Made by a program: the position numbers and the translations under genes
DNA from: JAUZPB01 sp037140715
GTDB taxonomy: Bacteria > Bacteroidota > Ignavibacteria > Ignavibacteriales > SURF-24
DNA length: 32,518 bases
NCBI GenBank assembly: GCA_037140715.1
Contig: JBAXDX010000026.1
Coordinates: 1 to 32,518, forward strand
Direction: 5' to 3'
Notes under the pieces: model-generated
What the model was told of the DNA's origin: nothing
Database searches by the model: none
What the model saw: the letters and a program-made list of their open reading frames with translations, nothing else
In this document: positions 24,134-32,518 of the stretch, piece after piece
Layout: each line of letters starts with the position of its first letter
Position numbering within the stretch: the stretch's first letter is position 1

Positions 24134-25168
24134 TTAAAGTAACTGGAGTTCTTTTTTGAGTTTTTTTACTCTGTCTATTCTGTTGTCGAGCCTTTCTTTC
24201 ACATATTCATTCATGGGGTTTACAGCTAAAATTTCCGAACATAATTTAAGAGCTTTCTTATTCTCGCCTAAATCATAGTAAAGCATCGCAATTTTGTGCT
24301 TCAGCACGATTTCATTATAGTGATTATTATCTTTTATACCTGTATAACTTTCCAGCAGGTTTTTATAAACATCTATCGCCCTTCTCTTGTCTATATCCTG
24401 AAGAACCCTGGCTTCCGCCCATTTAAAAAATCTGCTTTCAGGATTCCTTTTAAGCGCCTTTTCACATTCGCTTAACGCCGCCTGATATTTTTTTTCATTT
24501 ATGTAAACCCATATCAGAGAGTTATAACCCAGATGCCTGTTATAGGTGGACTTGTCCATTACACTACGAAGGTAATCTAAACCGGACTGTTTGTCATCCT
24601 TAATAAAAGGCAACCACGTCAGGAAACTTGTCTTTGCACTTTTCCAGTATTTATATGTACCAATAGCTATATAAGACTCATAAAAACTCGAATCTATCTG
24701 CAGACATTTTTCAAAGTGCGATATCGATGAAAGTCCGTTTGAAAAAGCTGAAATATAGTCCCTGTTCAATGCCCTGTAATATGCTGTATAACCTTTGGTA
24801 AGAGCCATGCAGTATTGTCCCCATACATCCTTTTCATTTTTATCAAGAAGCACCTCAGACTGCTTTTCAGCCTTTTCGAAATGGCTTAAAATATAACTTT
24901 CATCATACGGTTCACCCAAATCTACTGAACTTGCAATCCTGACGGCAGCCAGATAAATATTGCCAAATGGCAACTCAGGATATGATTCATCGAGTTGCTT
25001 AAATTTCTGTTCCGCATCCGGGTAATTCTGATCTACGATAGACTCAATACCAATTTTAAGCAGACGATCCACCTTAGTATCCGGGTATTGTTGCGGGAAT
25101 AAAGTCCTGGCGCAACCCAAAAATAAAACTACTATCTTATAAAGTACTGAACGTCCTGTCACCGGCAT
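24134..25168 (-). CDS. TPR-repeat protein, probably exported
   Basis: The 344-residue product has an N-terminal hydrophobic segment (about 8-20, KIVVLFLGCART), either a signal peptide or a weak lipobox. Helical repeats follow: AEQKFKQLDESYPELPFG, SHFEKCLQIDSSFYESY, AALSECEKALKRNPESRF and ALKLCSEILAVNPMNEYV fit TPR motifs. TPR proteins bind partners; the target here is unknown. AGGAG touches the ATG at 25168 directly, whereas a GTG two codons later (25162) has ideal 6-nt spacing, so translation may begin there. A TATATTTG box at 25192-25199 (minus) lacks a partner TTTG. It lies upstream of rel in the same direction. Confidence 0.85.
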   Translation of the reverse strand: MPVTGRSVLYKIVVLFLGCARTLFPQQYPDTKVDRLLKIGIESIVDQNYPDAEQKFKQLDESYPELPFGNIYLAAVRIASSVDLGEPYDESYILSHFEKAEKQSEVLLDKNEKDVWGQYCMALTKGYTAYYRALNRDYISAFSNGLSSISHFEKCLQIDSSFYESYIAIGTYKYWKSAKTSFLTWLPFIKDDKQSGLDYLRSVMDKSTYNRHLGYNSLIWVYINEKKYQAALSECEKALKRNPESRFFKWAEARVLQDIDKRRAIDVYKNLLESYTGIKDNNHYNEIVLKHKIAMLYYDLGENKKALKLCSEILAVNPMNEYVKERLDNRIDRVKKLKKELQLL

Positions 25169-25364
25169 CTCCTAATCCAGGTAAAACATAACAAATATAA
25201 CAAAGAATTACTACCTAAATCTGTTGATTTGTTTTTAATTAAATATAGCACAACAGATTTAACCAGCTAAAAACCCATAAAAATACGATTTTGGCTCAAA
25301 ATTACATTCCGCAAAGATTATCCCTCCGCACAGATATGTTTTAGTCCGCAGGTTCCCGAAACAG

Positions 25365-28300
25365 CTATTCACCCGGTATTTTCGCATCCGGCAAATTTTC
25401 TTTTTTAAGAAAGATATTGTCATACAGATTTGTAAGTTTGTATTCCGAATGACTCGAAATATCCCTGATGAATATGTTCAAATGGAAAGCACTCCAAACA
25501 TAATCCTGAAATTCCTGTTTTTCAACTGACTGAAGCGGTTTATTGCTTAAATAACTGACAAGTCTTATAGTAAATATCCAGTCGGACAACTCCTCAAAGC
25601 TTTCTTTGCTATAATACCATTCGCCCTGGAAGTAGTTTACTCCGATATACTGACGCGCATCGCTGTCAGAGATAAGCTGTTCAATAAAAATACCTTCTCT
25701 CTGCGTAAGCTTATGATTGAGTACCCTGTTCTGGAACATAACAGGCTGTTCTTCCTTTTTTACCACAGACTCTTTGGGTAAATGGAAATATAGCGGATTA
25801 AATCTCAGAAGAATTCTAATTAGTCCGGCTATTTGCTCAGCGTCCTTATCGCCGCGGCCTAAACGCTTAAGAATTTTAGCAATTGGATTAAATAACAGAA
25901 GTTCATCAGCTATCATCAGACTTTGAATACCAGAATCGCTTTCGGGTCGTATCATTTTAAGATTATTTAAAGTTTGCCAGATGAGATAAATAAGCAGGCT
26001 ACGCGGATAATCCGATTGCGAATTAATCATAATTGCTTTTCTAAAGCTGCGGGTTACAATTTCATTCTCAAGAATGAAATCATCATCAGTAAGTATTTCA
26101 TTCAGGTCTTTAAGAACGGTCAGTCCTTTTTTAAATTCATTAATAATCGGATTTATATCTGCCACATGGTTAAGTCTGAGTTTAATTTCGTTAATGATTG
26201 AACGATATTTATTAAGCATGAAGTTAACAGCTTCATTTATCTGTTCAGCTTCTGTATTTATAACATAAAGTTCGGACATATCTTCAAGCAACTCATTATC
26301 AAACAAGCGCATAAAGCTTTCATGAACCGGCACAAGCCTAAGCTCTATTCTTAATCCTTCGATATTTTGAGTTCCTGAGCCGTTCAGGTGATCCATCAGA
26401 TTAAAATATTCGCCTGACTGGTCAAAAACTTCCATAAAATCGAGAAAAACATGATAATTAAAACCTTTCAGTTCGACATAGAGTCCGTCATTACTTAACT
26501 GTTCGCCAGTACGGATATATTCAAGATTTGACTGATGATCACGATAGATATAGAAATAATTATCCTGCGTCTTTAAATCAAGTGCCTGAGCAAGATTACT
26601 GTAAGCGATTGTCTTTTCTTCCCCGTGACCGGTCGGAACAGCTTTAGCAGTTGTTTTATTTATCCAGCCTCTGGCTTCATCATACTTATTATTATAAATT
26701 ACAATCGAGCGTTCATTGCCTGATTTATTTGTATAGGCAAAGACGTTTTCATTAATGTAGCCGTTTGAATCAATAAAATCATAGAACCAGAAATCCGTTA
26801 CTTGGCTGAACATATATCGCTTACTCATAAGCGGAAATATCTCGCGCTTATGGCGTTCCACAAGGTATTCATTCGGATGTTCGCTGTAGTAAGCCCGTTT
26901 ATATTCCATACCATATTTCTCCGAGTAGCCTTCTACCTGCCCGTGGGCAAACATTGGAAGACCAGGAAGCGTAACCATAAGAATAGCCACACCAAAATAT
27001 TTATCGTCAGTACCAAACTGGCGGATTGCTGTTTCTTCATCAGGGTTGCTCATGAAGTTGACATAGCGCTTTAAGATTTCAGGATTGAATTCAAGCGTAT
27101 TCGAGATTAAGTCTCTGTACTTTTCATTTTCCTCTTTCATTATCATGTGCATAAAAGAACTATTATAAACCCTGTGCATTCCGAGAGTGCGGACAAAGTA
27201 GCCTTCCATCAGCCAGAAAGCTTCCGCAAGCAGAAGCGTGTCAGGCATCTCATGATTGATTCTGTCAACTACTTCCCGCCAGAATTCCTTTGGAAAAAAG
27301 CTGTCAAAATCTTCCTGCCTCAGTCCATGATCAGAACGCGAAGGTATGTCGCCTCCCGCTCCGGGCTGAGGATACCAGAGCCTGTGAAAATGTTTCTTTG
27401 CCAGGGTCATCGCCGCATCAAAACGAATGATTGAAGTTTTCTTCGCAACATGGAAAATAGTTTGAATAACGGCTTCCCTTACATAATCCTTCAGCATATC
27501 AAGCTGAGCCGTATCGTTCCATGGCATATTAGTGCCATCGTTGCCATGATAAATAAACCTTACTTCGCCCGAACGGTTGTCAGTTCTCTGAAATACCACA
27601 GCCGCATCCGTCTTCGACCAGTAACCATCTTCAATCCTGAGCTGAATATTTGGATCATCAGATAAATCAGCACCGGTAAACGAGTAGTTTGGAAAAGGGC
27701 TGTGCGCTGACTGAATAAAATAATCAGGATGATCAATAATCCATTTAGAATAAATTCCCATGTGATTCGGCACCATATCACTGGCAAGCCGGATTCCTCT
27801 CTGCATACAGCGATATTTAAGATTCTGGAATGATTCTTCCCCGCCAAGTTCATAAGATACTACATAATCATAAATTGAATAAGCCGAAGGCACCGCTTCA
27901 AAATTTCCGGCAAACTGTTTTATCTTCTGTGAAGCGCGGCTTCTTTCCCAAAGCCCGATTAACCAAAGCCCTGTGAAATTGCTTTGGGCAAGTATATCCA
28001 GTTCTTCATCAGGAATCTGGTCAAGCTTTGTAATCGCGCGGTTATATTTTTGGGACAACTGGTCAAGCCATACATAAACATTTTTAGCCAGCAAAACTAC
28101 CTGTGGCATCCAGTGAATATCAGTCGTAAACTTCTCGGTTTCAAGATAATCTTTATAGCTGTCCCGCCCATAACGATAACCCGATTTGCCAAGCGTCAGG
28201 AAATCATTGTCGTCAAAACCTGATTTATATTTCGGAACTACAGACGGCGCTCCGCCTCCTCCGCCAAAAAACATTCGTTTATCTTCCTTTATAAGATCCA

Positions 28301-29102
28301 TTCCGCTTAAAAGCTTGTCTTTATACTTTTTGTCTATTATAAGATTCCATCGGTTTAAGACATACTTTAACTGTTCTTCAAGGCTGTCAGGATTGTTTAG
28401 TATCGGCGTGCGCAATAAGTCAAATATATACTGGTTATCCGGACCATAAGGCTTTTCATTCTTGAAAAACTTATCGAGACTAATGATTAATCCTTTATAA
28501 GAAGTTTTAGTCTTTAAGCCGATATCGTCAAACAGTTCCTTGAACAGCGAGTTTGCCGGATTGAAATTAGCAAAGTATAAAAGGAGCAGCTCTTCAATTA
28601 CAATTTCATTATTCGGCTTACCGTCAGTTGACAGACTAAGATAGTCAGCAGCGCGAAGCTGTCCATTCTGAACATTAACCGGCGGAAAGGTTTCAACAAA
28701 GCGGGTTAAAGTTTTATTAAACTCCTCTTCGCCAAGTGATTTCTTTAAGTAACCAACTGCCCGGGTAAACACTTCCGGATTAACCCGCGCTTCATACTGC
28801 CTTAAAATATAATGATAAATCTCGTCTAACAGTCCCATTGCATTAACCTGTCCGACTCTGACCATATCCTCCGGACTTCTTTTTTCATTCAGTTTTTTCG
28901 TAAAAACTCTTGAGGCATGGAAATTCGCAAATATTACGTTACCATTAAATGAAAAAAGAGTTTCCTCGAATTTATACTTTTGCCTTACCTCACGCGAGAT
29001 ATGAAATTCATAGGACGGAGCATTCCCCCCGTTAAATAAAACTCCTGACTGACTGCCGATAATTGCGAAAGGTATTACATTATTCCCTTTAACTTCATAC
29101 AT
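25365..29102 (-). CDS. Very large cytoplasmic GH13 (alpha-amylase family) protein with altered region IV
   Basis: The 1245-residue product has no signal peptide. A GH13 barrel occupies roughly 370-800. Region I is DMVPNH (442-447), region II is IIRFDAAMTL with nucleophile D562, and region III is LLAEAF with acid/base E627. In region IV the usual histidine-aspartate pair is replaced by MSNPDEE (684-690): P687 stands where histidine is expected, while D688 is kept. About 330 residues precede the barrel and about 400, mostly helical, follow it; neither matches a domain I recognise. A run of five glycines lies at 280-284. An alpha-glucan-acting enzyme is likely, but hydrolase versus transferase cannot be decided. 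As I recall, GlgE-type maltosyltransferases also have proline at this place. It is a single gene, divergent from mutS. Confidence 0.85.
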   Translation of the reverse strand: MYEVKGNNVIPFAIIGSQSGVLFNGGNAPSYEFHISREVRQKYKFEETLFSFNGNVIFANFHASRVFTKKLNEKRSPEDMVRVGQVNAMGLLDEIYHYILRQYEARVNPEVFTRAVGYLKKSLGEEEFNKTLTRFVETFPPVNVQNGQLRAADYLSLSTDGKPNNEIVIEELLLLYFANFNPANSLFKELFDDIGLKTKTSYKGLIISLDKFFKNEKPYGPDNQYIFDLLRTPILNNPDSLEEQLKYVLNRWNLIIDKKYKDKLLSGMDLIKEDKRMFFGGGGGAPSVVPKYKSGFDDNDFLTLGKSGYRYGRDSYKDYLETEKFTTDIHWMPQVVLLAKNVYVWLDQLSQKYNRAITKLDQIPDEELDILAQSNFTGLWLIGLWERSRASQKIKQFAGNFEAVPSAYSIYDYVVSYELGGEESFQNLKYRCMQRGIRLASDMVPNHMGIYSKWIIDHPDYFIQSAHSPFPNYSFTGADLSDDPNIQLRIEDGYWSKTDAAVVFQRTDNRSGEVRFIYHGNDGTNMPWNDTAQLDMLKDYVREAVIQTIFHVAKKTSIIRFDAAMTLAKKHFHRLWYPQPGAGGDIPSRSDHGLRQEDFDSFFPKEFWREVVDRINHEMPDTLLLAEAFWLMEGYFVRTLGMHRVYNSSFMHMIMKEENEKYRDLISNTLEFNPEILKRYVNFMSNPDEETAIRQFGTDDKYFGVAILMVTLPGLPMFAHGQVEGYSEKYGMEYKRAYYSEHPNEYLVERHKREIFPLMSKRYMFSQVTDFWFYDFIDSNGYINENVFAYTNKSGNERSIVIYNNKYDEARGWINKTTAKAVPTGHGEEKTIAYSNLAQALDLKTQDNYFYIYRDHQSNLEYIRTGEQLSNDGLYVELKGFNYHVFLDFMEVFDQSGEYFNLMDHLNGSGTQNIEGLRIELRLVPVHESFMRLFDNELLEDMSELYVINTEAEQINEAVNFMLNKYRSIINEIKLRLNHVADINPIINEFKKGLTVLKDLNEILTDDDFILENEIVTRSFRKAIMINSQSDYPRSLLIYLIWQTLNNLKMIRPESDSGIQSLMIADELLLFNPIAKILKRLGRGDKDAEQIAGLIRILLRFNPLYFHLPKESVVKKEEQPVMFQNRVLNHKLTQREGIFIEQLISDSDARQYIGVNYFQGEWYYSKESFEELSDWIFTIRLVSYLSNKPLQSVEKQEFQDYVWSAFHLNIFIRDISSHSEYKLTNLYDNIFLKKENLPDAKIPGE

Positions 29103-29212
29103 AGACTACCTGAGAAAAAATAATTGATATTTTATATAAATTTTCCAATAAACAAAATTGAGACAGACGGCAACCGCTAATTAATATAAACTATCCGACT
29201 GTCATAATGATA

Positions 29213-29238
29213 TAAAAAAAAGCTCTTAAATATAAGAG
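29213..29238 (-). promoter_or_regulatory. Terminator-like hairpin upstream of the GH13 gene (possible attenuator)
   Basis: CTCTTA (29223-29228) pairs with TAAGAG (29233-29238) around AATA, followed on the minus strand by a run of eight T (plus-strand A 29214-29221). No minus-strand gene lies upstream of it, so it is either a leader attenuator for the GH13 gene 110 bp downstream or a guard against read-through. The remaining sequence between the divergent GH13 and mutS genes shows only the mutS promoter. Confidence 0.4.
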
Positions 29239-29346
29239 TTTAATTTTAGGGCAGGATAAATTAGCAAATTATCCGGCAATTATCTATAAATCATATCTTT
29301 TAATTGTATTTATTCAGCAGGAGCTATATAATTACATCCCTGTTAA

Positions 29347-29378
29347 ATTGTATTTATAGTCTATTAGATATATTTTTG
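29347..29378 (+). promoter_or_regulatory. mutS: Bacteroidota-type promoter of mutS
   Basis: ATTG (29347-29350, with TTG of the TTTG box) and TATTTTTG (29371-29378, a full TAnnTTTG match) are 20 bp apart. The expected start lies about 10-15 bp before the mutS ATG, giving a very short leader with AGGA as the only translation signal. Confidence 0.6.
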
Positions 29379-29397
29379 TATAAAAATCACAGGAATT

Positions 29398-32004
29398 ATG
29401 TCAACACCTTTAATGAACCAGTACCATAAGATAAAAGAAAGCCATCCTGATACGATATTACTTTTCCGTGTTGGCGATTTTTTTGAAACATTTGAAGAAG
29501 ATGCAAAAACCACCTCCAAAGTTTTAGGTATAACGCTGACCAGACGTTCCAATGGCGTGTCAGGCGAAACACCACTTGCCGGTTTTCCTTTCCATGCTCT
29601 TGATACATATCTGCCAAAACTTGTACGTTCAGGCTACAGAGTGGCCGTATGTGAGCAGACCGAGAACCCAAAGTTCGCCAAGGGCATTGTTAAGCGCGAG
29701 GTTGTTGAAGTCGTTACGCCCGGCGTTGCTTTATCTGATAAACTACTTGACCATAAAAGAAATAACTACCTTTTTTCTGTCTGTATAAAAGACGGACTTG
29801 CAGGCATCGCCTTCTGCGATATTTCCACGGGTGAATTTTTTGCTTATGAGACTAAAGAAGATGATATAAAAGAACAGATTGAACTCATCAGCCCGGCTGA
29901 AATACTTGCACATAAGAAGGACCGTGAGTTTATCTCTTCTATTACACAAAAAATTAACCAGACAATCAGAATTTCCAGGATAGACGACTGGATTTTCAAC
30001 TTTGATTACTGCCGCGACAGCCTTATCAGCCACTTTAAGACCGTTAACCTTAAAGGCTTCGGAATAGAAAACCTTCAGCTTGGCATAATCGCTGCCGGCG
30101 TGATATTAAACTACCTGCAGGAAACTCAGCGGGTAAACCTGTCCCACTTAAATAAACTTTCCCGCTATAATCCTTCAGACTATATGGTATTGGATTTCTC
30201 AACCAAGCGTAATCTTGAAATTACTTACAGCATGAATGATGGAGGACGCGAGGGTTCCCTTATCTCAATTCTTGATAAAACTGAAACCGCTATGGGCGGG
30301 CGAATGCTCAAAAAATGGATTTCTGCCCCGCTTACCAGAATTGAACCAATACTACAAAGACAGGAATGCGTTGAGGAGTTTTTTAATGAAAAAACCCTTC
30401 GGAATAATTTGTTAAATGAACTTAGAGAAACAGGCGACCTTGAACGCCTTGTCTCGAAAGTCTGTACAGGCAAGGCAAACCCAAGAGAAATTGTTACCGT
30501 CAGGACTTCCCTCAATAAGATACCATTAATAAAACTGCATCTTGAAAGTGTTAACTCCCCGGGTTTAATAAAAATCAGAGAACAGCTTGAAGTACTGGAT
30601 CAGCTTACCGTACAAATTGAGAAAGCTATCGTAGATTCCCCTCCCCTTGCTGTTATGGATGGTGGCGTAATTAACTATGGTTACAGCCCTGAGCTTGATG
30701 AACTGCGCGACTTGTCGAAAAATGCCAAAACATGGATAGCCGACCTCCAGAGAACCGAGCGCGAACGCACCGGCATCTCTTCCCTTAAGGTAAGCTATAA
30801 CAAAGTATTTGGCTATTATATTGAAATCAGCAATGCCAACAGGAGTAAAATCCCCGAAGACTATATCCGCAAACAGACACTTGTAAACGGAGAACGCTAT
30901 ATTACTCCTGAGCTTAAGGTGTATGAAGATAAAATTCTAAACGCTGAAGAAAAGATTGCCGACCTTGAATTCCAGCTGTTTAACGAAGTCCGCCTTGCCG
31001 TAGCCGGTGAAGCCGAAAAGATACAATATAACGCCGGCATTATAGCAATGCTTGACTGTTACATCTCGCTTGCCGAATGTGCTTTCCAGTATGGATATGT
31101 AAAACCCGTGATTAATCTTACAGGCAAAATTGATATAGTTGAAAGCCGTCATCCTGTTGTAGAAAGGATACTAAAGCCCGGCGATAAATTTGCTCCTAAT
31201 AATTACAAGCTCAACAATGAAGATGACCAGATAATAATTCTTACCGGTCCCAACATGGCAGGGAAATCAGTTTATCTGAGGCAGCTCGGACTGCTGGTGC
31301 TGCTTGCGCAGATTGGTTCGTTCGTGCCGGCTAAGTCCGCCGTTATTGGAATTGTCGATAAGATATATACCCGTGTTGGTGCAAGCGATAATATCTCTGC
31401 CGGGGAAAGCACTTTCCTTGTTGAAATGCAGGAAGCTGCCAACATACTGAACAATGCTTCCAGGCACAGCCTTATTTTACTTGATGAGATTGGGCGCGGA
31501 ACAAGCACCTTTGATGGCATCTCAATCGCCTGGGCTATTACTGAGTATCTGCATGATAGTCCTGACTGTGCCGCCAAAACTCTTTTCGCTACTCATTATC
31601 ATGAACTGAATGAAATGGCAACGATTTTCCCGCGTATAAAGAATTATAAGGTTGAAGTCCGTGAATATGGCGACAAGGTGATTTTTCTTCATAAGGTCTC
31701 TGCCGGAGGAGCTGACCACAGTTATGGTATTCAGGTAGCACAGATGGCCGGTCTGCCCCTTTTTGTAACTAACCGCGCTAAGGAAATACTCGAAAACCTT
31801 GAAGGAAAAGAATTAACGCCCCATGACGCACGCAAGGCAAGGCTTAATAAGCTTAAAGCCAGAGATGAAGCTCAGTTCAGCCTGTTCGAGGTGAAGGATG
31901 ATTCTCTCAGACAGGAAATCAGAGACATAAAAATTGATGCCATCACCCCGCTTGAAGCCTTAAATAAGCTTAGTGATTTAATGCAGAAGATAAATAACAG
32001 CTGA
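29398..32004 (+). CDS. mutS: DNA mismatch repair protein MutS
   Basis: The 868-residue product is a MutS of normal length that recognises mismatches and starts repair with MutL. The mismatch-binding motif GDFFETF (26-32) retains the Phe-x-Glu pair (F28, E30). The connector, lever (NLEITYSMNDGGREGSL, 272-288) and clamp domains follow in order. The ATPase domain has Walker A GPNMAGKS (617-624), STFLVEMQEAANIL, Walker B LILLDEIGRGTST (692-704) and the FATHYHEL motif (730-737). A C-terminal tail containing FSLFEV may bind the sliding clamp. The ATG has AGGA 3 nt upstream. It is the only protein-coding gene on the plus strand that I am sure of. Confidence 0.98.
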   Translation: MSTPLMNQYHKIKESHPDTILLFRVGDFFETFEEDAKTTSKVLGITLTRRSNGVSGETPLAGFPFHALDTYLPKLVRSGYRVAVCEQTENPKFAKGIVKREVVEVVTPGVALSDKLLDHKRNNYLFSVCIKDGLAGIAFCDISTGEFFAYETKEDDIKEQIELISPAEILAHKKDREFISSITQKINQTIRISRIDDWIFNFDYCRDSLISHFKTVNLKGFGIENLQLGIIAAGVILNYLQETQRVNLSHLNKLSRYNPSDYMVLDFSTKRNLEITYSMNDGGREGSLISILDKTETAMGGRMLKKWISAPLTRIEPILQRQECVEEFFNEKTLRNNLLNELRETGDLERLVSKVCTGKANPREIVTVRTSLNKIPLIKLHLESVNSPGLIKIREQLEVLDQLTVQIEKAIVDSPPLAVMDGGVINYGYSPELDELRDLSKNAKTWIADLQRTERERTGISSLKVSYNKVFGYYIEISNANRSKIPEDYIRKQTLVNGERYITPELKVYEDKILNAEEKIADLEFQLFNEVRLAVAGEAEKIQYNAGIIAMLDCYISLAECAFQYGYVKPVINLTGKIDIVESRHPVVERILKPGDKFAPNNYKLNNEDDQIIILTGPNMAGKSVYLRQLGLLVLLAQIGSFVPAKSAVIGIVDKIYTRVGASDNISAGESTFLVEMQEAANILNNASRHSLILLDEIGRGTSTFDGISIAWAITEYLHDSPDCAAKTLFATHYHELNEMATIFPRIKNYKVEVREYGDKVIFLHKVSAGGADHSYGIQVAQMAGLPLFVTNRAKEILENLEGKELTPHDARKARLNKLKARDEAQFSLFEVKDDSLRQEIRDIKIDAITPLEALNKLSDLMQKINNS

Positions 32005-32236
32005 ATGGCAACCGGTTCGGGCAGACTGATGAAAAGGAAATTTTATTTATGATTTTAATAAAAAAAACAGCTCTGTGTTGTTTATGACAGGGAATCATAT
32101 TCTAAATTTACTGTCAGCAGCTGTTCCCGAATAATCAGGGTCTATGACGGAGGTCAGTATCATTCTCAAAACAGAGCGACCGGCTCTTTTAGATTCCCGG
32201 TAAGAAAAAATAAGTGTCTGCTTATAATCAAATAGA
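32005..32236. other. Intergenic stretch after mutS with nested inverted repeats
   Basis: No gene is seen. AACAGCT (32066-32072) pairs with AGCTGTT (32119-32125), and within it TGACAG (32085-32090) pairs with CTGTCA (32111-32116). The left spacing is 12 nt and the right 2 nt. An A-run (32061-32067) precedes it; no T-tract follows on the plus strand, so a mutS terminator is not assured. Confidence 0.4.
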
Positions 32237-32518
32237 ATGCCAGGACAGTCTGAAAGTATGGGAAATACACTAAAAGAGTCAACGTTGACACTAAAAGAGT
32301 CGGCGTTGACACTAAAAGAGTCGGCGCCGACACTAAAAGAGTCGATGAATACTCTCGGAGAGTCAAAGAATACTCTTTTAGTGTATTTAAATACACTAAA
32401 AGAGTATTTAAATACACTCCGAGTGTATTCTTTGACTCTTTTAGTGTATTCGCCGACTCTTTTAGTGTATTCTTTGACTCTTTTAGTGTATTCGCCGACT
32501 CTTTTAGTGTATTCTTTG
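32237..32518 (+). CDS. Possible heptapeptide-repeat ORF, cut by the window end
   Basis: An ATG at 32237 opens a frame of 94 codons that runs off the window. After MPGQSESMGN the translation is a string of seven-residue repeats: TLKESTL, TLKESAL, TLKESAP, TLKESMN, TLGESKN, then TLLVYLN and TLLVYSP types. The frame stays open because each DNA unit is exactly 21 bp. The opposite strand is also open across the array and gives TLKESKN and TLKESAN repeats. There is no ribosome binding site or promoter, so the frame may be a by-product of the DNA repeat. I do not recognise the family. Confidence 0.25.
   Translation, partial: MPGQSESMGNTLKESTLTLKESALTLKESAPTLKESMNTLGESKNTLLVYLNTLKEYLNTLRVYSLTLLVYSPTLLVYSLTLLVYSPTLLVYSL
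32267..32518. repeat. Twelve 21-bp units in alternating orientation
   Basis: The array has an exact 21-bp period: a 13-bp core followed by an 8-bp linker. Four cores (32267, 32288, 32309, 32330) read ACACTAAAAGAGT. Unit 5 (32351) is the hybrid palindrome ACTCTCGGAGAGT. Unit 6 (32372) is the inverted core ACTCTTTTAGTGT, unit 7 (32393) is direct again, and unit 8 (32414) is the other hybrid, ACACTCCGAGTGT. Units 9-12 (32435, 32456, 32477, 32498) are all inverted. Several linkers are themselves palindromes: CAACGTTG, CGGCGCCG and ATTTAAAT (twice). The array continues to the last base of the window, so it is incomplete. Confidence 0.95.

Noticed and set aside
32267..32518. CRISPR array
   Set aside because: The repeated core is only 13 bp, the linkers are 8 bp and not unique, and the units change orientation; no cas gene is nearby.

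Overview
This window most likely comes from a member of the Ignavibacteria/Chlorobi side of the Bacteroidota. Four things point there: a PorU/PorV type IX secretion pair with secreted proteins that carry the matching C-terminal sorting domain, a short 287-residue primary sigma factor of the Bacteroidota kind, two promoters (tRNA-Gln and mutS) that fit the Bacteroidota TTTG / TAnnTTTG consensus, and several genes without a clear Shine-Dalgarno sequence. This placement is inferred from gene content; no rRNA gene is present. Nearly all genes lie on the minus strand; mutS and tRNA-Gln are on the plus strand.

1-12,011 is a cell-surface and secretion block. Read in the direction of transcription (right to left) it holds a PorU-like C25 sortase (8010-12011), a PorV-like outer-membrane shuttle (6723-7910), an M6-like secreted protein whose zinc motif is lost (3684-6716), and a large outer-membrane protein joining a gluzincin protease, a TolB-type propeller and a beta-barrel (398-3535). 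A 41-bp tandem repeat fills the left edge.

12,379-17,762 holds nth (endonuclease III), the primary sigma factor with a strong terminator, a 1.1-kb gene-poor stretch with unusual hairpins, tRNA-Gln with its own promoter and terminator, htpG with a terminator, and a small zinc-ribbon membrane protein.

17,958-25,168 is a run of housekeeping genes: a S41 carboxyl-terminal protease and tmk (overlapping), a YbbR/CdaR-like protein, ruvX, a bifunctional rel (SpoT/RelA), and a TPR protein. 25,365-29,102 encodes a very large cytoplasmic GH13 protein with an altered catalytic region IV. 29,398-32,004 is mutS on the plus strand.

The right edge (32,267-32,518) is the most unusual sequence: twelve 21-bp units that switch orientation, include two palindromic hybrid units, and keep a heptapeptide reading frame open on both strands. 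It runs off the end of the window. No prophage, complete insertion sequence, CRISPR array or restriction system was seen.
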